Source: Lacticaseibacillus baoqingensis (lineage in GTDB: Bacteria > Bacillota > Bacilli > Lactobacillales > Lactobacillaceae). Taken from it: a stretch of 64,000 nt of DNA. The notes under the pieces were generated by a model, which did not search any database, was not told the DNA's origin, and worked only from the letters and a program-made list of their open reading frames with translations. Below are positions 1 through 8,681 of the stretch, in pieces (position 1 is the first letter of the stretch; every line of letters starts with the position of its first letter). The position numbers and the translations under genes are program-made. The stretch lies in NCBI RefSeq assembly GCF_003946165.1, contig NZ_RHOI01000008.1, positions 1 to 64,000 on the forward strand, in the 5' to 3' direction.

Positions 1-82
1 GGAATGATTCGTCGACTGGACAGGAACTCACCGCAACGGCGCCCGTTAACGGACCTTCCAGCCATGGCTTGCCGATGCAGTG

Positions 83-111
83 AGTATAGCATGTAAGCAA
101 TTGCAGTGCAA
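83..111 (-). promoter_or_regulatory. Sigma-A promoter reading off the left edge
   Basis: On the minus strand, TTGCAC (106-111) and TATACT (83-88) are separated by exactly 17 bases. Transcription would start near position 76 and run out of the window at base 1. No open reading frame with a ribosome binding site is visible in the 75 transcribed bases. The transcript contains GC-rich self-complementary segments (for example CCGTTAACGG, and CTGGA paired with TCCAG). The product could be a structured RNA or a long 5' leader; I do not recognise the family. Confidence 0.6.
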
Positions 112-293
112 GCGAAAATCGTTATTTTTCTTGACAAAAATCTTTTTATTAAGGCATGAGTGATGGTTTACCCTGTTATTCATTCAGGCCTTTGCCGCTC
201 AGTAACCGTTGGTGGGCGCCAGCCATCACATCGTGCGAATGGTCCGCGCCAGCCAAGGCTGATCGATTGTCCAAGCCAAGCGAAGCTGCCGGG

Positions 294-1178
294 TCATTTT
301 GGCCGGCGGGCTTGGCGCTTGCCGCGTTTATATTGGCGCACCCACTGCTGCAATTGTGCTTGTTGCTCCGGGGTGACTTGACCATAGTGTTGCAAAAACC
401 GCCGCCGCATGCGCGGATCGACACTTTGATCCAGCCATTGCGTCCAACTAGGCGCTTTTTGCGGCGCGCCGCCCGCTTTGCCATCAGGTGCTTGCTGCGT
501 CAAGATCGCTTGCTGCGCCTTGCGGAAATCCTTGAGTTCACTGGCATTAAAAGCGGCGACGTCTTGTTGCTGGGCTTCCGGCAGCTCTGCCACATCATAC
601 ATTTCCTGATGCGCTTGGGCGTTTAACAAGAAGGTCAAGATCGGGTAGGCCAGATAAAAGGCCAACGCAATGCTGGGGAAAAACCACGCCACGATCAGAT
701 CCCAAATCGATAAAATATCCAAAATGTGGTTGGCGTTGCCATATATCTTGGTGTACACCTTTTGCATGGCTTGTTTATCTGTGTATTGCAAGTGAATGAT
801 CACCTTGGCTAAATAGCGAAACAGCAAGTTCACCACAAATTGCAAACAGCCATATAAGATCACCGTCGTTTTGGTCGTATTGACCGCCATCATATTGGTG
901 AATATTGGGATCAATGACAAAAACGCCAAGAAGATCATATCAAAGATAAACACGCGATAAGTCATGGTGGTGATCTCACCAAAAGCGGTCGAATGTTGAT
1001 ACCAAATATTCGCGACAAAAATGAAACTGATCAAAAAGATCCCGATATGTTTGCCTAAGAGCCAATAGTTGCCCCAAGAGTCGTGCAATACCGGGGGGAT
1101 ATCCAACACCATAATGGTAATGATAATGGCGATGATTGCATCTGAAAAGGCATCCAGCCGATTTTTAAGTTTTTCCAT
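294..1178 (-). CDS. TMEM175 / DUF1211 family membrane protein
   Basis: A 294-residue integral membrane protein. The first helix carries the family signature R-L-D-A-F-S-D-A-I-I-A-I at about residues 7-18 (the FSD motif), and further hydrophobic segments follow to about residue 190. The last 80 residues are hydrophilic and rich in Gln, Arg and Lys, and are probably cytosolic. TMEM175 proteins form potassium-permeable channels in which FSD-motif helices line the pore; bacterial members are known as K+ channels. The gene follows uvrC on the same strand with a 39-bp gap, so it may be co-transcribed. The C-terminal extension is longer than the minimal family core. Family assignment is firm; ion specificity is inferred. 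Confidence 0.85.
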   Translation of the reverse strand: MEKLKNRLDAFSDAIIAIIITIMVLDIPPVLHDSWGNYWLLGKHIGIFLISFIFVANIWYQHSTAFGEITTMTYRVFIFDMIFLAFLSLIPIFTNMMAVNTTKTTVILYGCLQFVVNLLFRYLAKVIIHLQYTDKQAMQKVYTKIYGNANHILDILSIWDLIVAWFFPSIALAFYLAYPILTFLLNAQAHQEMYDVAELPEAQQQDVAAFNASELKDFRKAQQAILTQQAPDGKAGGAPQKAPSWTQWLDQSVDPRMRRRFLQHYGQVTPEQQAQLQQWVRQYKRGKRQARRPK

Positions 1179-1217
1179 ACTCCGTGCCTATCTTTCTTTG
1201 TCAAGCGCTAAGTCGCC

Positions 1218-3008
1218 TTATGCATCCCCTTGCAGTGACACTTTGATCGCTTGGGCGACGGCTTTGCTGATGCCTAAAGCTTGGATGTCGTCGACACTGG
1301 CTTCTTTAATGTGGTTCACCGTCTTAAATGCTTTCAGCAGCTTCTGGCGGGTCTTGGGGCCAACGCCTTGAATGGTTTCCAAGCGGCTGGCCAATGAGTT
1401 TTTATTGCGCAATTGGCGATGGAAGGTGATGGCAAAGCGATGCACTTCATCTTGGATCCGCTCCAACAAATAAAACCCTTGCGACTTCGGATCTAAATTG
1501 ATCGGCTCGTCTTGATCCCCAAACAACAACGCGGCGGTTTTATGCTTATTGTTTTTGACCATGCCAGCGACTGGGATATCCAGATTCAACTCGTTTTCCA
1601 AAACGTCTTTAGCCGCGTTCATTTCGATGTCCCCGCCATCCATCAAGATTAAATCAGGCAATGCTGCGTGTTCCTTCAACAGCCGCGTATACCGCCGCCG
1701 GATCACTTCGCGGGTATTGGCGTCTTCATTGGCGCTGTGGTCATTTTGAGCTTGTGCCAATTTGTATTTGCGATAGTTGTTTTTTTCCGCTTGCCCATCG
1801 ACAAATTGGACCATGGCCGACACTGGATCTGTGCCTTGGATATGTGAGTGGTCAAAGGCCTCGATGACATGTCCCATTGGCAACCCCAGCGCGTCCATGA
1901 TCTCTTTTTGCGCGCCTACAGTCGTGCGATTATCAAGTTCCAACAAGCGAAACTTTTCTTCTAACTTCAACCGCGCATTTTTATGGGCCAGATCCATCAA
2001 CGAACGTTTCTCCCCGCGCTTAGGCGTGCGCACGGGAATGCCTAAAACGGACTCTAACAAGTCATTATCCAACCCTGCCGGCACTAAGACTTCTTTGGGG
2101 GCCACATTGTTTTTGCGTTGGTAAAATTGCAGAATAAAGGATTCAAATTCTTCTTCAGTCGTCCCGGTGATTGGAAATAATCGACTTTCCCGCTTCATCA
2201 AGCGCGCTTGGCGAATGAAAAAGATCTGAATGGATAACCAGCCTTTATCCATATAGAAATTAAAAATATCCCGTTGCGTCTTATCAGTACTAATGATCTT
2301 TTGTTTCTCAACGGTGACGTCAATATAATGCAACTGGTCGCGGATCTCAGCCGCCCGTTCAAATTCCAGCTTTTCCGCCGCTTGCTGCATCCGGCGATTC
2401 AACTGGCGCACCACTTTGCCGGTGTTGCCATCCAAGAAACTCTTGATCTTGGCAATTTGCTGTTCATATTCTGCCGGCGGCACTTCCCGCCAGCAAGCGC
2501 CGAGGCATTGACCCATATGATAATACAAGCACGGCCGGCCTTGATAGCCATTACAGCGCCGCAATGGGTATACTTTTTGGAGAAAATGCATCGTTTCTTG
2601 GGCGGCGTAAACATTCGGATAAGGGCCAAAATAATAGGCCCCGTCTTTTTTAATGTCCCCGGTAATTTCCATTTTCGGATCGCGTTCATTGGTGATCTTG
2701 ATGTAAGGATAACCGGTCCCCTTTTTTAACTTGATATTGTAATAAGGCTGCCACTTTTGGATCAGGGTGATTTCTAGTAAAAAGGCTTCTTTATCACTGG
2801 ATGTCACAATATAATCAAAGTCGGCAATATTGGCGACCAATTGCGCGGTTTTGCCGGTGTGTTCACTTTTAAAATATGAACGCACCCGGTTCTTCAAGTT
2901 TTTGGCCTTGCCAACGTAGATGATTTTCCCGTTGAGATCTTTCATCTGATAACTGCCTGGCAGATCCGGCAGTAACGCCAATTTGTGTTCGATGTGTGCA
3001 GACGCCAT
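1218..3008 (-). CDS. uvrC: Excinuclease ABC subunit C
   Basis: UvrC makes both incisions in nucleotide excision repair after UvrAB recognises damage. The 596-residue protein has an N-terminal GIY-YIG nuclease (PGSYQM then IIYVGKAKNLKNRV, residues about 17-45), a UvrB-binding UVR motif (EFERAAEIRDQL, about 210), the C-terminal RNase H-like endonuclease, and a helix-hairpin-helix end (IQGVGPKTRQKLL). I chose the ATG at 3008 because GGAGGT lies just upstream; the reading frame stays open 16 codons further but that extension lacks a ribosome binding site. The length is typical. It lies 48 bp after the MFS gene on the same strand. uvrA and uvrB are not in the window. Confidence 0.95.
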   Translation of the reverse strand: MASAHIEHKLALLPDLPGSYQMKDLNGKIIYVGKAKNLKNRVRSYFKSEHTGKTAQLVANIADFDYIVTSSDKEAFLLEITLIQKWQPYYNIKLKKGTGYPYIKITNERDPKMEITGDIKKDGAYYFGPYPNVYAAQETMHFLQKVYPLRRCNGYQGRPCLYYHMGQCLGACWREVPPAEYEQQIAKIKSFLDGNTGKVVRQLNRRMQQAAEKLEFERAAEIRDQLHYIDVTVEKQKIISTDKTQRDIFNFYMDKGWLSIQIFFIRQARLMKRESRLFPITGTTEEEFESFILQFYQRKNNVAPKEVLVPAGLDNDLLESVLGIPVRTPKRGEKRSLMDLAHKNARLKLEEKFRLLELDNRTTVGAQKEIMDALGLPMGHVIEAFDHSHIQGTDPVSAMVQFVDGQAEKNNYRKYKLAQAQNDHSANEDANTREVIRRRYTRLLKEHAALPDLILMDGGDIEMNAAKDVLENELNLDIPVAGMVKNNKHKTAALLFGDQDEPINLDPKSQGFYLLERIQDEVHRFAITFHRQLRNKNSLASRLETIQGVGPKTRQKLLKAFKTVNHIKEASVDDIQALGISKAVAQAIKVSLQGDA

Positions 3009-3056
3009 GGCCTGACCTCCTTTATCAACTCGTCTTACTATTGTAGACATTCTCAC

Positions 3057-4151
3057 CTATCCCTGCAAGCGCCTAAAGCGCCGGCGGCCAAATCCCAATA
3101 CCCCTAACCCGATCACCGCCACCAAGCTAAACCGGGCGCTCAGCGGCAAGGCGCCATACACAAATGGCGCCAGCACTTGCCCGGCATACAACGCCGCACT
3201 GCCAATGGTCAAGACTTGATCGCGCTGCGCCAGCGTAGCGGCGGCGGCCAAGGCTTCATTGAACACCGGCATCGCCAACCCGATGCCGACGCCAGCCGCT
3301 GCGATTGCGATCACCAGCGTCCCCCAACTGGCAAAAGTCATGCTGACGCCTAACACCACCAGCACAACAAAACACACCCCCTCTTTGGCCGGTGGCGTCA
3401 ACGGCCAATGGGCATAGCTGACCCCAATGAGCAAACCAATCCCGGACACACTTGCCAACGCCCAGCCGGCATGGCTGGCATTGGCGTCATGCAAGAGTTG
3501 CTGCATGGCAAAAGGGATCGCCGTGGGCACCACAAAATAACCCATATTCCAAATCATGATCAACCCAAAGGTGGCCCAGATTCGCCGGGAAAAATGTCCT
3601 TGCGTCCGCACTGGTTTTGCCGCTTGGGAGTTGGGGACAAACAAGCTGACCAAACCCAAGGGAACGATCGCTAACGCATAGAGACTAAACACCATTCGCC
3701 AGCCGCTTTGGGCTAACATGCCTGCTCCTGCCAACGAAACGATCGACCCGGCACTCGCCACCGCAGACGCCACTCCTAACAAATGCCTTTGCTGGGGGCC
3801 TTGATAATGATCGGCGATCAAGCTGACGGCAGGCCCGGCAAATAAAGCCAACCCCACGCCGGATAACGCTCGACAAGCCAGCAAACCGCCAAACGGCAAA
3901 GGAATCAATGGAACAGACCCGCCGACCAAATAAATCGCTAACCCCCAAATCACCTGCGTTTTTTTTCCTCCAGGCAAATAGCGTAATACGGGCAGCGACC
4001 CGATAAAAATGACCGCCGGCATGGTCATCAACAACTGCAGCCACACTTCTGCCACCGCTGGATATGTCACGTGGATCGCTGGCAGTACTGGGGCCAACAC
4101 CGCCCCGGTCAACATTGTGAAAAATGACAACGACAAGATCGCGATCATCAT
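3057..4151 (-). CDS. MFS transporter
   Basis: A 364-residue major facilitator with about twelve hydrophobic helices. After the fourth helix there is a typical MFS segment (GVGLALFAGPAVSLIAD), and a hydrophilic central loop separates two six-helix halves (about residues 175-190, with QAAKPVRTQG). The start is the first of two tandem ATGs at 4151, with AAAGGAG nine bases upstream; the reading frame continues upstream without a ribosome binding site. The resemblance is to drug-efflux or cyanate/2-nitroimidazole type permeases, but the substrate cannot be read from sequence. It precedes uvrC in the same direction, so the two may share a transcript. Confidence 0.8.
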   Translation of the reverse strand: MMIAILSLSFFTMLTGAVLAPVLPAIHVTYPAVAEVWLQLLMTMPAVIFIGSLPVLRYLPGGKKTQVIWGLAIYLVGGSVPLIPLPFGGLLACRALSGVGLALFAGPAVSLIADHYQGPQQRHLLGVASAVASAGSIVSLAGAGMLAQSGWRMVFSLYALAIVPLGLVSLFVPNSQAAKPVRTQGHFSRRIWATFGLIMIWNMGYFVVPTAIPFAMQQLLHDANASHAGWALASVSGIGLLIGVSYAHWPLTPPAKEGVCFVVLVVLGVSMTFASWGTLVIAIAAAGVGIGLAMPVFNEALAAAATLAQRDQVLTIGSAALYAGQVLAPFVYGALPLSARFSLVAVIGLGVLGFGRRRFRRLQG

Positions 4152-4237
4152 GATTGCTCGCTCCTTTAACCGCCAATCGGCCTTTTTCCTACAGTGTACC
4201 GGCAATTCCAGCCATCACCTAAGAAAGTGGCGGCGCT

Positions 4238-4298
4238 AGCCAAAAGCGCCTTGAAACCGCCATCCCAACAAACGAATGGCAGTTTCAAGGCGCTGGCT
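4238..4298 (-). terminator. Terminator after the GNAT gene
   Basis: A long imperfect hairpin whose arms are 4238-4263 and 4276-4298 (GCGCCTTGAAAC paired with GTTTCAAGGCGC). On the minus strand it ends GGCGCTTTTGG. The stem is about 22 bp and the T-run is short. It separates the acetyltransferase from the MFS gene. Confidence 0.6.
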
Positions 4299-4324
4299 GA
4301 TGACGTTCAACCATAGCTGGGCCG

Positions 4325-4783
4325 TCAGCGTAAAGCATGGGCATAATGGATCCACCCTTGTTCACGCTCACCCACGGTATCATACAACCGCTGGGCATGA
4401 TGGTTGCTGGTGCGCGTTTGCCAAGTCACACTAATGGCTTGGCGGGCTTTTGCCCAAGCAAACGTCGCTTGCAGCAATTGTTTGGCGATGCCTTGACGAC
4501 GAGCTTTAGGCGCAACATAAAGATCATTGAGGATCACGGTCCGTTTCAAGGCGCGTTTATCAAAACCAAAATATAAAAATGCAAACCCCAACAGCTGACC
4601 ATCGGCGTCTGTGGCCACCAATAAGCCGCCAAGGGGATCATCCGGTCGGATCAGTTGCGTGATGTGGGCCAATAACGCCGCCTTATCAACGGTATGGGCC
4701 ACTGGACTATCAGCATAATAACCTTGTACCAAAAGCAGCAAAGCGGATACATCTGCGGCTTGTGCATTGCGGATCTTTGCCAT
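4325..4783 (-). CDS. GNAT family N-acetyltransferase
   Basis: A 152-residue acetyl-CoA-dependent acetyltransferase. The central beta strand and pyrophosphate-binding loop are visible as ILNDLYVAPKARRQGIAKQLL (about 84-104), matching the V-x-x-x-x-R-x-x-G-I/x-A motif of the family. The C-terminal half carries the NHHAQRLYDTVGE segment typical of small-molecule GNATs. The start at 4783 is set by AAAAGGAGG upstream. The gene is flanked by two large hairpin terminators and is probably monocistronic. The substrate is unknown. Confidence 0.85.
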   Translation of the reverse strand: MAKIRNAQAADVSALLLLVQGYYADSPVAHTVDKAALLAHITQLIRPDDPLGGLLVATDADGQLLGFAFLYFGFDKRALKRTVILNDLYVAPKARRQGIAKQLLQATFAWAKARQAISVTWQTRTSNHHAQRLYDTVGEREQGWIHYAHALR

Positions 4784-4887
4784 GAAAAGCGCCTCCTTTT
4801 GGACCAACAGCAATCAATTTGGCTTCAGCTTACCATGGCCAAAGCGGCACTGACAACTGCTGTCACCAGGGCTGCAGTTTGGCGACG

Positions 4888-4938
4888 CAAAAGCGCCTGG
4901 CAGCGGCGATTCAAAACGAATCGCGGCCTCCAGGCGCT
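4888..4938 (-). terminator. Terminator after the YneF gene
   Basis: Arms AGCGCCTGG (4892-4900) and CCAGGCGCT (4930-4938) with an inner pairing GCGATT/AATCGC. On the minus strand the hairpin ends GGCGCTTTTGCG. It lies between the YneF stop and the GNAT start. Confidence 0.65.
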
Positions 4939-4954
4939 ATACACCTGCTGGTGC

Positions 4955-5173
4955 TTATTTGGAACGCTTTTGTGCTTGTTTCATTTGCTGCATCATCTGA
5001 TTGAGCTTTTTAGTACTAGGTTTTTGACCCATTTGCATCATCATGGTGCGCAACATTTCTTCATTGATCGGGGGGTTATCCTGGAAATACTTCTTCATAT
5101 AAGCGCGGGCGCCGAAGAAGCCGCCAACCAGGCCAACTAAGACGCCGATCACCAAACCGATAACTAACTGCAT
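4955..5173 (-). CDS. yneF: YneF family (UPF0154) membrane protein
   Basis: A 72-residue protein with one N-terminal membrane helix (residues about 3-25, rich in G and V, ending [10 protein letters not shown]), then an amphipathic tail with [20 protein letters not shown] and a Met/Gln/Lys-rich end. This is the signature of the Firmicutes UPF0154 family, whose function is unknown. The ATG at 5173 follows GGAGG; an upstream in-frame ATG lacks a ribosome binding site. The next gene upstream is the UPF0291 protein. Confidence 0.9.
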   Translation of the reverse strand: MQLVIGLVIGVLVGLVGGFFGARAYMKKYFQDNPPINEEMLRTMMMQMGQKPSTKKLNQMMQQMKQAQKRSK

Positions 5174-5254
5174 GAACACTTGCCTCCTCTTATTACACAA
5201 TCATCATTGTACAAAATGCCAGGCCGCTTTGAAAGCCTTTGAACAAATAAAGCC

Positions 5255-5497
5255 TTAGTCTTGACGCCAGCCTTTTTTTCGTTGTTCATCTTTGACCTTC
5301 TGCGGCGTTATTTCGTGACCATGCTGATCAAAATATTGCGTTGTCGTCAAACGCTGCTTGAAGCCGGCGCGAAAATCACGCAAGTAAGCCTCACGCAGTG
5401 CTTTGCGCTCTTTGATTTCTGCAGGAGTCAACCCTTCTGCTTTAGCTTTTTTGGCCAAGGCATTGATCCGGTCGATCCGTGCTTGTGGTTGTGCCAT
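5255..5497 (-). CDS. UPF0291 / DUF896 family protein
   Basis: An 80-residue cytosolic protein homologous to B. subtilis YnzC. Family features are RIDRINALAKKAKAEGLTP near the N-terminus, EIKERKALREAYL in the middle, and an Arg/Lys-rich C-terminal helix (VKDEQRKKGW). YnzC-like proteins form small three-helix bundles and their function is not established. I chose the ATG at 5497 because the upstream in-frame GTG at 5506 is itself inside the Shine-Dalgarno sequence GAGGTGAG. It is 14 bp from the upstream unknown gene, suggesting co-transcription. Confidence 0.88.
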   Translation of the reverse strand: MAQPQARIDRINALAKKAKAEGLTPAEIKERKALREAYLRDFRAGFKQRLTTTQYFDQHGHEITPQKVKDEQRKKGWRQD

Positions 5498-5511
5498 CAC
5501 ACTCACCTCGT

Positions 5512-5685
5512 TTAATTCAAATGGATCGGAGCATAGGTATACCCTTGTGGCTTTTGACCAGGATAAGGGGCCTTCATCAGCATTCCGACGTACTCTTTAG
5601 TGCGCGCCAGTGAGCGGAAGGCTTTGATCACGCGCACCGGTTCGGCACCGTTGGCGTAGTACACGATATAGATCACGTCGTTCAT
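5512..5685 (-). CDS. Uncharacterised 57-residue protein
   Basis: I do not recognise this protein. It begins MNDVIYIVYYANGAEPVRVI, has no membrane helix or cysteine, and ends in a Pro/Gly/Tyr-rich stretch (APYPGQKPQGYTYAPIHLN). The start at 5685 is preceded by AAGGAG at 12 bases, a little long; an in-frame TTG three codons upstream is too close to the site. It lies between the rplS terminator and the UPF0291 gene on the same strand, consistent with being the first gene of a small operon with UPF0291. Confidence 0.6.
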   Translation of the reverse strand: MNDVIYIVYYANGAEPVRVIKAFRSLARTKEYVGMLMKAPYPGQKPQGYTYAPIHLN

Positions 5686-5723
5686 GACACCCAAACACTC
5701 CTTCTCACGGTTACCTTTTGGCA

Positions 5724-5750
5724 TAAAAAAAGGCCGCAATTGCGACCTTC
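5724..5750 (-). terminator. rplS terminator
   Basis: Arms around 5731-5736 and 5744-5749 (AAGGTCGC with GCGGCCTT), followed on the minus strand by a seven-T run. It lies just after the rplS stop. Confidence 0.85.
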
Positions 5751-5759
5751 TCGTGTGGA

Positions 5760-6110
5760 TTAACGGCGCTTTTCTTTGATCCGAGCAGCCTTGCCACGTA
5801 ATGCCCGCAAGTAGTACAACTTCGCACGACGTACTTGACCATGACGGGTCACTTCGATCTTTTCAACACGCGGTGTGTGTAATGGGAAGGTACGTTCCAC
5901 ACCAACACCGCTGGAGATCTTACGCACGGTATAAGTTGCAGAGATGCCGACACCATGACGCTTGATCACAACGCCTTCGAAGATCTGGATACGTTCGCGT
6001 TCGCCTTCAACGATCTTGGCATGGACGCGGACACTGTCACCAGGGCGAAAATCAGGAATATCATCACGCAACTGGGACTTGGTAATTTCAGCAATAATTG
6101 GGCTCTTCAT
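5760..6110 (-). CDS. rplS: 50S ribosomal protein L19
   Basis: A 116-residue ribosomal protein that sits at the interface of the 30S and 50S subunits. Family landmarks are [20 protein letters not shown] near residue 17, [13 protein letters not shown] near 42, and the basic end [20 protein letters not shown]. The usual rpsP-rimM-trmD-rplS order is interrupted here by a plus-strand glycosyltransferase, so rplS has its own promoter and terminator. Confidence 0.97.
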   Translation of the reverse strand: MKSPIIAEITKSQLRDDIPDFRPGDSVRVHAKIVEGERERIQIFEGVVIKRHGVGISATYTVRKISSGVGVERTFPLHTPRVEKIEVTRHGQVRRAKLYYLRALRGKAARIKEKRR

Positions 6111-6191
6111 AAAACTGTTCTCCTTATACCGACATTCATAATCGTCCCGACCAGCGGAATATCGTTGCTTTGTGAGTTATCACAATTAATC

Positions 6192-6220
6192 ATTCTAGCA
6201 TATCGACACGGTTGCAACAA
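6192..6220 (-). promoter_or_regulatory. rplS promoter
   Basis: TTGTTG (6215-6220), 17-base spacer, TAGAAT (6192-6197). The roughly 75-base untranslated leader down to the rplS start could hold an L19 autoregulatory leader of the type known in Firmicutes, but I could not confirm the fold. Confidence 0.6.
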
Positions 6221-6250
6221 CCATTATTTGAAGCAAACGAAGCGTAAAAA

Positions 6251-6280
6251 TTGACATTCCCGGAAACTGCGTGCTAACTT
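6251..6280 (+). promoter_or_regulatory. Promoter of the glycosyltransferase
   Basis: Perfect TTGACA (6251-6256), 18-base spacer, weak TAACTT (6275-6280), 30 bases ahead of the ATG at 6310, which has GGAGG. It is divergent from the rplS promoter. Confidence 0.6.
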
Positions 6281-6309
6281 AAAATTAGTTCACGATTGGA
6301 GGAATCGCC

Positions 6310-7392
6310 ATGAAGCTCATGATCGCTTTAGAAAACGTGACGATGGATGGTGTCAAACGCGCCTCCACTGTCCTTGGCAACGCCTTGGCGGCACATGTCG
6401 ATGTCTTATACTTTTCCTTAGCCGATGCGCCGCGCTATTTTACGCTGCAAGCCCCGCTGTTAATCGCTGAGCCGCCAGCGGACCCACAACTGCTGAACTT
6501 CTTTGGCGACCACCCTTATCAGCGCTACGAGCCGCAAATCGCTAATTTGATCGATACCATCGACGCTTATCATATCGACGCCGTACTGTTGCCAGCTGGG
6601 TTATTGACCAGCTTTGCCCCATTGATCAAAAAAGCCTTACCCTGGGTGCGCTTGATCGGGTGGATGCACAATAATTTCACCACGTATACCGAAGATTACT
6701 ATGGGCAAATGCGCGGTGAATTCAAGGCCGGCTTACAAGCCGTCGACACCTTAGTGGTCTTGACCGAAAGCGACTTGCGCGAATACCGCCAGTTCAATCC
6801 CAATACGGTCAAACGTTACAACCCCATTACCTTGACCCCGCATCACTTAGCCGACTTGACGCGCCATCAAATCGCCTTTACCGGCCGCATCGCGATCCAG
6901 CATAAAGGCATCGATCTATTGCTCAGCGCAGCCAAACAACTGCGCCCAGGTTGGCAAATCACCATGGCTGGCAGCGGGACGCCAAAAGATATGGCCTTGT
7001 TCCAACGCTTGCGCACCTTGTGGGGGTTAGAAGCGGTGATCGATTTTCGCGGCCCGCTGCATGACGACGAGCTGCGCGCCCATTATGCCAATGCTGCGAT
7101 ATTTGTTTCCACCAGCCGTTGGGAAGGGATGCCCTTGGTGATCGGCGAGGCGATGGCTGCCGGTTTGCCGATCGTGGCGATGCGCAACACCGGTTCTGCA
7201 GAATTTCTGCAAGATAACGAATATGGCCTGTTGACAAAAGCCGCCGACGTCGCCGACTTCAGTACCCAACTCAACCGCATGATCGACTCATTGGCCTTGC
7301 GCCAACATTACGCCCATCAATCACTGCGGCGGGCCAATGATTTCAAGCTCGACGTGATCGTGCAGCAATGGCTGGATCTATTGCAGCCTTGA
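6310..7392 (+). CDS. Glycosyltransferase family 4 protein
   Basis: A 360-residue GT-B fold glycosyltransferase. The C-terminal donor-binding half shows [18 protein letters not shown] (about 190-206), then [19 protein letters not shown] (about 265-283), which is the E-x7-E motif of retaining GT4 enzymes, and TGSAEFLQ. There is no signal peptide or membrane helix, so it should work at the cytosolic face. It resembles poly-glycerolphosphate or polysaccharide glucosyltransferases, but acceptor and sugar cannot be inferred. It is a single gene on the strand opposite to its neighbours, inserted between trmD and rplS, and its last 15 bases overlap the 3' end of trmD tail to tail. Confidence 0.88.
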   Translation: MKLMIALENVTMDGVKRASTVLGNALAAHVDVLYFSLADAPRYFTLQAPLLIAEPPADPQLLNFFGDHPYQRYEPQIANLIDTIDAYHIDAVLLPAGLLTSFAPLIKKALPWVRLIGWMHNNFTTYTEDYYGQMRGEFKAGLQAVDTLVVLTESDLREYRQFNPNTVKRYNPITLTPHHLADLTRHQIAFTGRIAIQHKGIDLLLSAAKQLRPGWQITMAGSGTPKDMALFQRLRTLWGLEAVIDFRGPLHDDELRAHYANAAIFVSTSRWEGMPLVIGEAMAAGLPIVAMRNTGSAEFLQDNEYGLLTKAADVADFSTQLNRMIDSLALRQHYAHQSLRRANDFKLDVIVQQWLDLLQP

Positions 7393-8151
7393 ATCCGTGA
7401 TATCTGGGGCTTGGCGGGTATTTTCTTCACGTTTGACCTGAGCCAACAGCTTCCGCGTTGCGGCGTCTAAATCCAGCTGGTCCAGCAGCTCTGGCCGACG
7501 TTGATAAGTCCGCCGCAGCGATTCTTTCAGCCGCCATTGTGCGATCAGCTGATGATTGCCGTTTTGCAACACCTCAGGCACTGCCATGCCGCGATATTCC
7601 GCGGGGCGCGTATACTCAGGATAATTCAACAGCCCGTTTTCAAAGCTGTCAGTCGCGGCACTTTCGGCGTTGCCCAAAACGCCAGGCACAAACCGCACCG
7701 TGGCATCGATCATCATCATGGCCGGCAGCTCACCGCCAGTCAACACAAAATCTCCAATCGAAAATTCATCGGTGACCAAACTGCGGATCCGCTCATCATA
7801 GCCTTCATAATGCCCACAAATAAACACCAAATGCGCCGCTTGCGCCAATTCTTTGGCCGCCACATGATCAAACTTGCGGCCGGCTGGATCTAACAAGATC
7901 ACGCGCTTTGCTCCGGGATGTTGGGCATTCAAATCATCCATGGCTTCAAACATCGGCTCCGGCTTTAACAACATGCCGGCCCCGCCGCCATAAGGAGTAT
8001 CATCCACATGGTGATGTTTGTCATGAGAATACTGTCGATAATCGATCACATTAAAATCGATTTGGCCTTTATCGATTGCCTTGCCGATCATGCTTTGCGT
8101 CAACGGCGCAAACATATCCGGAAAAAGACTCAAGACATCAATCCTCATCAT
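7378..8151 (-). CDS. trmD: tRNA (guanine37-N1)-methyltransferase
   Basis: TrmD methylates G37 next to the anticodon to prevent +1 frameshifting. The 257-residue protein has the SPOUT trefoil-knot sequence [13 protein letters not shown] and the conserved [15 protein letters not shown] (about 120-148), with YGGGAGML earlier. GGAGG lies eight bases before the first of two tandem ATGs. It overlaps the end of rimM by 14 bp, so the two are translationally coupled. The 3' end overlaps the convergent glycosyltransferase gene and no terminator is seen. Confidence 0.97.
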   Translation of the reverse strand: MMRIDVLSLFPDMFAPLTQSMIGKAIDKGQIDFNVIDYRQYSHDKHHHVDDTPYGGGAGMLLKPEPMFEAMDDLNAQHPGAKRVILLDPAGRKFDHVAAKELAQAAHLVFICGHYEGYDERIRSLVTDEFSIGDFVLTGGELPAMMMIDATVRFVPGVLGNAESAATDSFENGLLNYPEYTRPAEYRGMAVPEVLQNGNHQLIAQWRLKESLRRTYQRRPELLDQLDLDAATRKLLAQVKREENTRQAPDITDSRLQ

Positions 8152-8656
8152 CGATCAGCCCTCCTGGGACGTCCACATGCGCGATTTTGTTCGCAACATC
8201 GATTTGTAAGACCACGCTCTTCAAAAACGGCAACAGCACATCGCTTTTGCCTGGCCGCGGGATCACCCAAACATCATTGGCGCCTGGGCTTAAGATCTCC
8301 GTGACAACGCCAAGCTCATGATCATGTTGATCGATCACGTGCAACCCGATCAGATCGCGATAATAATAGCTTCCGTCTTCTAAGGGCTGCTGCTGGGCTT
8401 GGGTCACATTCAAGGTATGCCCTTTGAACGTCTCGACTTGGTTGATGTCGTCATATCCTTCAAAGCGCACCAAAATGAAGTCTTTATGCTTGCGGCTGGC
8501 AGCGACCACCACCGGTGTCACCGGAGTGGTATCGATCACGAGCTGACTCCCAGGGGCAAACCGCTTTTCGGGAAAATCAGTCGTCGCGATCACCCGTACT
8601 TCCCCGCGAATGCCGTGGGTATTCACAATATTCCCAACATGATATAACTCTGGCAT
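8138..8656 (-). CDS. rimM: Ribosome maturation factor RimM
   Basis: RimM helps assemble the 30S head by binding S19. The 172-residue protein starts with the N-terminal RimM barrel ([21 protein letters not shown]) and ends with the PRC-barrel half ([12 protein letters not shown] through [16 protein letters not shown]). A ribosome binding site (AGGAGAG) precedes the ATG. It is separated from khpA by a strong hairpin (see the terminator at 8682-8714), so its expression may be reduced relative to rpsP. Confidence 0.95.
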   Translation of the reverse strand: MPELYHVGNIVNTHGIRGEVRVIATTDFPEKRFAPGSQLVIDTTPVTPVVVAASRKHKDFILVRFEGYDDINQVETFKGHTLNVTQAQQQPLEDGSYYYRDLIGLHVIDQHDHELGVVTEILSPGANDVWVIPRPGKSDVLLPFLKSVVLQIDVANKIAHVDVPGGLIDDED

Positions 8657-8681
8657 CTGTCTCTCCTATCTCTTGAGGCTA

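Noticed and set aside
156-626. Plus-strand frames opposite the TMEM175-like gene
   Set aside because: They lie antisense to a protein with a clear family signature and have no good ribosome binding site.
3009-3056. N-terminal extension of UvrC to 3056
   Set aside because: The extension has no ribosome binding site, while GGAGGT lies just before the ATG at 3008.
4238-4938. Large hairpins flanking the GNAT gene as ends of a mobile element
   Set aside because: Their inner sequences differ, there are no target duplications or transposase, and each fits a terminator after its own gene.
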